Below are positions 59,901 to 64,000 of a stretch of 64,000 nt of DNA, one piece after another. Numbering within the stretch: position 1 is the first letter of the stretch; each line of letters starts with the position of its first letter. The notes below the pieces were generated by a model that did no database searches, was not told where the DNA came from, and saw only the letters and a program-made list of their open reading frames with translations. The DNA lies in NCBI RefSeq assembly GCF_001514125.1, contig NZ_KQ948560.1, positions 1 to 64,000 on the forward strand. The letters run 5' to 3'. The stretch is from Streptomyces longwoodensis. Lineage in GTDB: Bacteria; Actinomycetota; Actinomycetes; Streptomycetales; Streptomycetaceae. Made by a program: the position numbers and the translations under genes.

Positions 59901-60976
59901 CCGCCTACGAGCTCGCCTGGTACGGCGTCGACCTGAGGACCGGCGGCATCGTCGAGGACCTGCCCGCCCTCAAGCCGTCCGGCGCGCTGTCCCGCAAGCT
60001 CGGCGCATCGACCACGCTCCAGTTCGACCTCGCTCTGGCCGGCGCACCGCCGGAGTGGGAGGCCGCGACTGCGCCGGGCCGGTCCCTGCTCGTCGCCGTC
60101 GACACCGCCACCGACACCCCCGTGTGGGCCGGCGCCGTCCTGCCCCGCGACGGCGGGAGCTCCACCAGCGTGCAGCTCGGCGCGGCCACCCTGGAGGCCT
60201 ACCTGGACGCCCGCTTCCCCGGCACGCAGACGATGGTGGGCGTCGACCAGGCGACCGTCCTAACCAACCTGATCGCGCCCGCGCTGACCGGCGGCGGGCC
60301 CCCGTTCGTCATCGACGCCACGGCGACCGGCACGGTGATGGACTACCTCACCGACGACGGCGACGACAAGACGATCCTGTCGTGCTGCCAAGAGGTCATG
60401 GGCCTGGACGGCGGCCCCGAGTGGACCATCGACGTGGCCTGGAACCCGGCCCACTCCGGCTTCGTGTTCCCCGTGCGGATCCGCTCCGCCATCGGCACCC
60501 AGTCCGCCAGCCCGGAGGCCGTGTTCGACTTCCCAGGATGCGTCTCGGAGTACGTCCTGAGCGAGTCCTACGAGCGCGACAAGGGCGCCACCCGGGTCAT
60601 CGCCCGCGGCGAGGGCGAGGGCTCCTCCCGGCTCACCTCCACGGCCCGGGAGGCGAGCGCGCTCCTCGCCGGCGGCTGGCCCGTCTGGGAGTACCGGTAC
60701 ACCCCCGCCACCGGCATCACCGACCCGGACCAGCTGGAGGCGCACGCCGCCAAGTCGCTCTCGCTGATGGCGCAGGGCGCCCAGGTGTGGAGCGTCACGG
60801 CCGTCGCCTCGGTCGCGCCCCGCCTGGGCCGCGACTGGGGGCTGGGGGACAGCGTGCGCCTGGACGTCGAGCGCTCGCCCCGGCACCCGCAGGGAACGAG
60901 CACCGTCGCCCGCTGCTGGTCCTGGGAGCTCGACACCGGCTCGGACACTGTCCGGCCCATCCTCGTGGAGGACTGA
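59897..60976 (+). CDS. Tail-associated (Tal/gp37-like) minor tail protein
   Basis: 359 residues. It starts Y-E-L-A-W-Y-G-V-D-L-R-T-G-G-I-V-E-D-L and has the ALSRKLGASTTLQFDLALAGAPPEWEAATAPGRS barrel of the gp27-like baseplate fold, then a long mixed domain ending D-S-V-R-L-D-V-E-R-S-P-R-H-P. This is the part of the tip that plugs the tube. No peptidase motif is visible. GTG 59897 overlaps the previous stop. Confidence 0.75.
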   Translation: MTAYELAWYGVDLRTGGIVEDLPALKPSGALSRKLGASTTLQFDLALAGAPPEWEAATAPGRSLLVAVDTATDTPVWAGAVLPRDGGSSTSVQLGAATLEAYLDARFPGTQTMVGVDQATVLTNLIAPALTGGGPPFVIDATATGTVMDYLTDDGDDKTILSCCQEVMGLDGGPEWTIDVAWNPAHSGFVFPVRIRSAIGTQSASPEAVFDFPGCVSEYVLSESYERDKGATRVIARGEGEGSSRLTSTAREASALLAGGWPVWEYRYTPATGITDPDQLEAHAAKSLSLMAQGAQVWSVTAVASVAPRLGRDWGLGDSVRLDVERSPRHPQGTSTVARCWSWELDTGSDTVRPILVED

Positions 60977-61767
60977 TGCCCCGCCAGATCGACCAGCTGC
61001 CCCCCGACGCCACGACCCTGGCGCGGAAGGTTCGGGCCCTCGAGGAGGCGGTGCGGGAGTTGCGGGCCGCGCGCCGGCTGTCCTCGGCGACGCTCGGCCT
61101 GGTGCAGACCGCCCCAGACGGGGACCGGGTCGCGCTGGACCAGCGCAGCAAGTCCCTGAAGGTGTACGGGCCCGACGGGGAGACGGTGCTGGCGGAGCTG
61201 GGGCCGACCAGCGACGGCGGGGGCGGCCTGTGGACGCGCGGCAACCAGCCGATCCCCTTCGCCTCTACCCTCAGCTCCGGCGAGCTGGCTTTCCGGCCCG
61301 TACAGAACGGCGTCGTGCAGGTCCCCGGCAAGGTCTACTACGACACCGAGGGCTACCAGTACTCCGACCTGACCCTCACCTCCGGGGCAGTCTCCGCCAC
61401 CGACCACCGGGCCCTGCTGATCCTGGAGTCCCTGTACGCAGGGCAGACCCCGTACGTGTACGTCCAGGGCGAGAACTCCACTCAGTGCAACTTGGACGTC
61501 CTCGGCGTGGTGACCGCGCAGAACATCGCCTACGGGCAGGTCACCATCACGCCGTCGGCAGCGAACACCCCGACGTCCGCGAACATCAGCGGCCTCGGCT
61601 TGAAGGGCAGCGCCTTCTACGGCGTCGCCACCGCCGCCACCAGCGCGGTCGGCACCTCCGTGACCGGCGTCGGTGTGACCGGCGTCTCCGCGAACGGCCT
61701 GAACGTCTGGCTGACCCGCTCCAGCACCACCGCCACTACCGTCTACTGGATTGTGATGGGCTCATGA
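60976..61767 (+). CDS. Minor tail protein with N-terminal coiled coil
   Basis: 263 residues. DATTLARKVRALEEAVRELRAARR is a trimeric-coiled-coil-like start; then LVQTAPDGDRVALDQRSKSLKVYGPDGETVLAELGP and a beta-rich body; the C-terminus is Ser/Thr/Val-rich (GTSVTGVGVTGVSANGLNVWLTRSSTTATTVYWIVMG). Likely a second tip or fibre component. ATG 60976 overlaps the previous stop (TGATG). Confidence 0.7.
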   Translation: MPRQIDQLPPDATTLARKVRALEEAVRELRAARRLSSATLGLVQTAPDGDRVALDQRSKSLKVYGPDGETVLAELGPTSDGGGGLWTRGNQPIPFASTLSSGELAFRPVQNGVVQVPGKVYYDTEGYQYSDLTLTSGAVSATDHRALLILESLYAGQTPYVYVQGENSTQCNLDVLGVVTAQNIAYGQVTITPSAANTPTSANISGLGLKGSAFYGVATAATSAVGTSVTGVGVTGVSANGLNVWLTRSSTTATTVYWIVMGS

Positions 61768-61982
61768 GCACACCCCAAGAGATCGTCTTCGAGCCGGGCA
61801 AGTTCTACGACGTCACCGTGAAGGACGTCACCGAGGCGTGCGTCAACTTCAACGAGACGTTCGACGTGCCCGAGCTGTACTCCAACGCCGGCACCAACGT
61901 GAACGTCACGTGCGGCCGCTGCAAGAAGCCCATGGTCATCATCTCGGCGACGCTGCTCGACCCGCAGCCCGAGATGCCCTGA
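61764..61982 (+). CDS. Small phage protein with a CxxC motif
   Basis: 72 residues: M-S-T-P-Q-E-I-V-F-E-P-G-K-F-Y-D-V-T-V-K-D, then NFNETFDVPELYSNAGTNVNVTCGRCKKPMVIISATLL. One C-G-R-C pair only. It starts in the ATGA overlap with the preceding tail gene and closes the tail operon before a hairpin. Function unknown. Confidence 0.65.
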   Translation: MSTPQEIVFEPGKFYDVTVKDVTEACVNFNETFDVPELYSNAGTNVNVTCGRCKKPMVIISATLLDPQPEMP

Positions 61983-62009
61983 CCGTCCGCACCCCTCACC
62001 ACGCCCTGG

Positions 62010-62037
62010 ACGCCCCGCGCCGACCCGGCCGGGGCGT
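62010..62037 (+). terminator. Hairpin between tail and lysis genes
   Basis: Arms ACGCCCCG (62010-62017) and CGGGGCGT (62030-62037), 12-base loop, followed by TCGTCATG. It would reduce read-through into the lysis genes. Confidence 0.6.
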
Positions 62038-62057
62038 TCGTCATGTCTGGAGACCGC

Positions 62058-62981
62058 ATGGCCACACCCATGTCCGCCGATGCCTTCCTGGCAGCCCTGC
62101 GCGCCGAAGGCCTCACCGTGATCGAGGTCGGCGACTGGCGCCACCACAACCGCAACACCAAGGGGCCCTGGGGCCCGGTGCACGGCGTACTCATCCACCA
62201 CACGGTGACCCGCGGCACGGGCGTCACCGTCGACATCGTCCGCGAGGGCTACAGCGGCCTGCCGGGCCCGCTCTGCCACGGCATGATCGCCAAGAGCGGC
62301 ACCGTCTACCTCATCGGCTACGGCCGCGCGAACCACGCCGGGCTGGGCGACCCCGACGTCCTGCGCGCCGTCATCGACGAGAAGCCGCTGCCCCACGACG
62401 ACGAGGCCACCGTGGACGGCAACCGCCACTTCTTCGGCTTCGAGTGCGAGAACTACGGCGACGGTAAGGACCCCTGGCCGCCGGAGCAGCTGGAGGCGAT
62501 CGAGCGCGCGGCGGCCGCAGTCTGCCGCCACTACGGCTGGGACGAGCGCTCCGTCATCGGCCACCTGGAGTGGCAGCCCGGCAAGGTCGACCCGCGCGGC
62601 TTCACCATGGACAGCATGCGCGCCCGCATAGCGAAGCGCCTCGGCAGCAAGCCGGCCACGACCCCCCTGCCCGCGCCGCAGAAGCCCGTCATCGACCTGT
62701 CGAAGCTGCGCGAGGCCGCCCGGACGAACCCGTCGATGAAGGGCACCCCGTGCACCTACGAGGGCGTGCGGATCTGGGAGGCCGCTCTCGTCAACGAGGG
62801 CCTGCTGGCGAAGCGGCGGCTCGACGGGCACTTCGGCTCCGAAACCGTCGACGCGACCTCCGCCTGGCAGGAGCGCCTCGGCTACCGGGGCCGTAAGCCT
62901 GGCCAGCCCGCCGACGGCATCCCGGGCCCCGACTCCGCCAAGCGCCTGGGCGCGAAGCACGGTTTCACGGTCGTCGCGTGA
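62058..62981 (+). CDS. N-acetylmuramoyl-L-alanine amidase endolysin
   Basis: 307 residues. The Amidase_2/PGRP domain spans about 20-200: zinc ligands in V-L-I-H-H-T-V-T and I-G-H-L-E-W-Q-P-G-K-V-D-P, with C-H-G-M-I-A-K-S-G-T-V-Y-L-I-G and FGFECENYGDG between. The C-terminal ~90 residues (ATSAWQERLGYRGRKPGQPADGIPGPDSAKRL) form a peptidoglycan-binding-like module. It cuts the glycan-peptide bond at lysis. No signal peptide, so export depends on a holin. ATG 62058 has GGAG upstream; an earlier in-frame ATG lies at 62043. Confidence 0.9.
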   Translation: MATPMSADAFLAALRAEGLTVIEVGDWRHHNRNTKGPWGPVHGVLIHHTVTRGTGVTVDIVREGYSGLPGPLCHGMIAKSGTVYLIGYGRANHAGLGDPDVLRAVIDEKPLPHDDEATVDGNRHFFGFECENYGDGKDPWPPEQLEAIERAAAAVCRHYGWDERSVIGHLEWQPGKVDPRGFTMDSMRARIAKRLGSKPATTPLPAPQKPVIDLSKLREAARTNPSMKGTPCTYEGVRIWEAALVNEGLLAKRRLDGHFGSETVDATSAWQERLGYRGRKPGQPADGIPGPDSAKRLGAKHGFTVVA

Positions 62982-63283
62982 GCGTCGACCGCTCCAGGCC
63001 GCCCACCGACTGGCCGGGCCTTGAGACCGCTGGCCTGACCCTGCTGACGGACGGCATCTTCTACGGCTGGCTGGAGCACGAGACCAACCCATTCTTCTGG
63101 CACTGGTGCCCCACCTACGCCGGCCTTCCGGAGAAGAAGAAGGTAAGCGGCGGCTGGGTCGGAGCCGGGACCAGCGCCCACACCCTCGTGTCCCGCGAGC
63201 CCCTGCACCTCGAACCCTCCCTGCTGTGGCAGTGCTGCGGCACGCACGGCTTCGTCCGCGGCGGCGAATGGATTCCCGCCTGA
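62978..63283 (+). CDS. DUF6527-like small protein in the lysis region
   Basis: 101 residues. FFWHWCPTYAGLPEKKKVSGGW and LEPSLLWQCCGTHGFVRGGEWIPA, with paired Cys/His (W-C-P, Q-C-C-G-x-H-G), match my memory of a small Zn-binding-like phage protein family. GTG 62978 overlaps the amidase stop. Role in lysis unproven. Confidence 0.7.
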   Translation: MSVDRSRPPTDWPGLETAGLTLLTDGIFYGWLEHETNPFFWHWCPTYAGLPEKKKVSGGWVGAGTSAHTLVSREPLHLEPSLLWQCCGTHGFVRGGEWIPA

Positions 63284-63303
63284 CCGTCCCGAAAGGACCG
63301 ATC

Positions 63304-63486
63304 ATGAGAATTCCCAGCATCGCCAAGAGCATCGTGTCCGGCCTCGCCGCCGGCGCCACGGCGGCGGTGACCGCCGTGCAGGACAGCGTCATCACCACAG
63401 GTGAGGGCGTCACCATCGCGCTCGCCGTCCTCGGCGCGTGGGGCATCACCTACGCGGTGCCCAACCGGCCCAGGACGGAGGCCTGA
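63304..63486 (+). CDS. Small holin-like membrane protein
   Basis: 60 residues: a basic start M-R-I-P-S-I-A-K-S-I-V-S-G, an Ala-rich helix GLAAGATAAVTAVQ, and a clear transmembrane segment GVTIALAVLGAWGITYAV with a charged end. Small proteins with this outline next to the endolysin are likely holins. ATG 63304; overlaps the next gene by TGATG. Confidence 0.7.
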   Translation: MRIPSIAKSIVSGLAAGATAAVTAVQDSVITTGEGVTIALAVLGAWGITYAVPNRPRTEA

Positions 63487-63929
63487 TGCGCGCGGCGGCC
63501 CAGTGGGTCCGGCACGAGCTGGGCCGCCGCGGCCAGTTCCTCGTCTTCATGGGCATCGGCAAGATCTGCTGGGGGGTCAGCCTCATCGTCGAGCCTCCCA
63601 TCACCCTCGGCCTCGGACTCCTCACCCACTTCGCCCCGCTGCACTGCTGGGCGTGGGTGTGGATCCTCGCCGGGGCCGGCACGTTCACCTCTGCGTGGCT
63701 GCCCTTCGCCCGGGACCGGTGGGGCTTCGTCATCGCCTCCGCCCCACCCGCGCTGTGGGCGTTCGCGTACGGATGGGCGGGCCTGGTGGGGGACTACGCC
63801 CGTGGCCTGTGGGTGTTCGTCTGGTACATGACCAGTCACTGCGGAGTGATCTGGTGCGCATCGCGAGTTCCACCTGAGTCCGGATCAGCCGATCGTCCCG
63901 ACCCGGTGGGTGAGGGGAGACCGGGTTGA
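63486..63929 (+). CDS. Membrane protein of the lysis region
   Basis: 147 residues with about four hydrophobic segments (FLVFMGIGKICWGVSLIV; PITLGLGLLTHFA; WAWVWILAGAGTFTSAWLPF; GFVIASAPPALWAFAYGWAGLV). The C-terminal PPESGSADRPDPVGEGRPG is soluble. Probably a second holin/antiholin-type component. No family recognised. The next gene starts in its stop codon. Confidence 0.65.
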   Translation: MRAAAQWVRHELGRRGQFLVFMGIGKICWGVSLIVEPPITLGLGLLTHFAPLHCWAWVWILAGAGTFTSAWLPFARDRWGFVIASAPPALWAFAYGWAGLVGDYARGLWVFVWYMTSHCGVIWCASRVPPESGSADRPDPVGEGRPG

Positions 63930-64000
63930 ACGGATGGCTGAGCTTGGCGGGTGGGGCGGTCACGGTGCTGGGTGTGATCGTCACCGGCTACTTCACGTAC
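63926..64000 (+). CDS. Start of a small membrane protein, cut by the window end
   Basis: TTG 63926 (TTGA overlap with the previous stop, GAGGGGAG upstream) encodes L-N-G-W-L-S-L-A-G-G-A-V-T-V-L-G-V-I-V-T-G-Y-F-T-Y, an N-terminal membrane helix, and runs off the end. Similar short membrane proteins lie after holins in related phages. Only 25 codons are visible. Confidence 0.6.
   Translation, partial: MNGWLSLAGGAVTVLGVIVTGYFTY

Larger units (their letters stand above)
26889..64000. mobile_element. Siphovirus-type prophage, left end and most of its genome; right end not in the window
   Basis: Begins at a split tRNA-Lys, with integrase, a repressor-like gene and small early genes first, then helicase genes, a long accessory region, and head, tail and lysis genes in standard siphovirus order. 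Everything from 29.9 kb onwards except one micro-gene is transcribed rightward. At least 37 kb lies in the window. All structural functions appear present. The early region seems to have suffered deletions (see findings), so replication ability is uncertain. Confidence 0.92.

Overview
The window is high-GC actinobacterial DNA, almost certainly from a Streptomyces chromosome. Evidence: G/C-rich third codon positions throughout, GTG/ATG starts with GGAGG-type ribosome sites, a regulator resembling AtrA, NsdA-like and AfsR-like regulators, an initiator tRNA of streptomycete type and a c-di-AMP riboswitch leader of the kind found before streptomycete cell-wall hydrolases. The left 26.9 kb is chromosome; the right 37.1 kb is one end of a tailed-phage (siphovirus) prophage that runs out of the window.

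Chromosome (1-26888). At the extreme left is what looks like the promoter and leader of an rRNA operon pointing out of the window. Then come a MarR regulator with a divergent MFS exporter, a PAS/SpoIIE-phosphatase/ATPase signalling protein, a type II NADH dehydrogenase with a divergent AtrA-like TetR regulator, a very large membrane-anchored ECF sigma factor ending in a sugar-binding-like domain, an AfsR-like regulator, a pair of 44-bp dispersed repeats, an asparagine-synthase-like protein without the glutaminase cysteine, an NsdA-like TPR regulator, L-2-hydroxyglutarate oxidase, TrmB, a PrsW-type membrane protease, an aldo/keto reductase, a riboswitch-controlled M23 endopeptidase and tRNA-fMet. 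A riboflavin-related locus follows: a reductase-deaminase with reversed domain order, a MarR regulator and GTP cyclohydrolase II, with matching dyad operators at both promoters. A SAM methyltransferase and a strong terminator end the chromosomal part.

Prophage left end (26889-33450). Only the 3-prime part of a tRNA-Lys(UUU) is present, abutting foreign DNA: this is the left attachment site. The intact tRNA should be at the unseen right end. Next come repeated arm-type-like sites, a tyrosine integrase, a small gene and an XRE repressor (all leftward), an operator region with repeated GTTCA motifs, a truncated HTH gene joined out of frame to a DUF927 helicase-like gene (probable deletion scar), a non-coding segment with eight copies of GGTACGCA(G/C) (possible replication origin) and an SF2 helicase.

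Accessory region (33478-43280). Many short overlapping (ATGA/GTGA) genes of mostly unknown function: a protein with two tandem winged-helix-like repeats, a DUF4326 protein, a PAPS-reductase-like gene that has lost its middle, zinc-ribbon proteins, a small HTH gene bracketed by two perfect hairpins, a membrane-protein cluster that looks more like actinomycete plasmid or integrative-element genes than phage genes, an antisense micro-membrane gene and an HNH nuclease.

Structural region (43481-64000). Terminase, portal, MuF-like protein, scaffold, capsid, connectors, tail tube, tail chaperones with a textbook CCCTTTC -1 frameshift site, tape measure, distal tail, fibre-like and Tal-like proteins, an amidase endolysin and small holin-like membrane proteins. 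All head and tail functions look intact; the early/replication region looks reduced.
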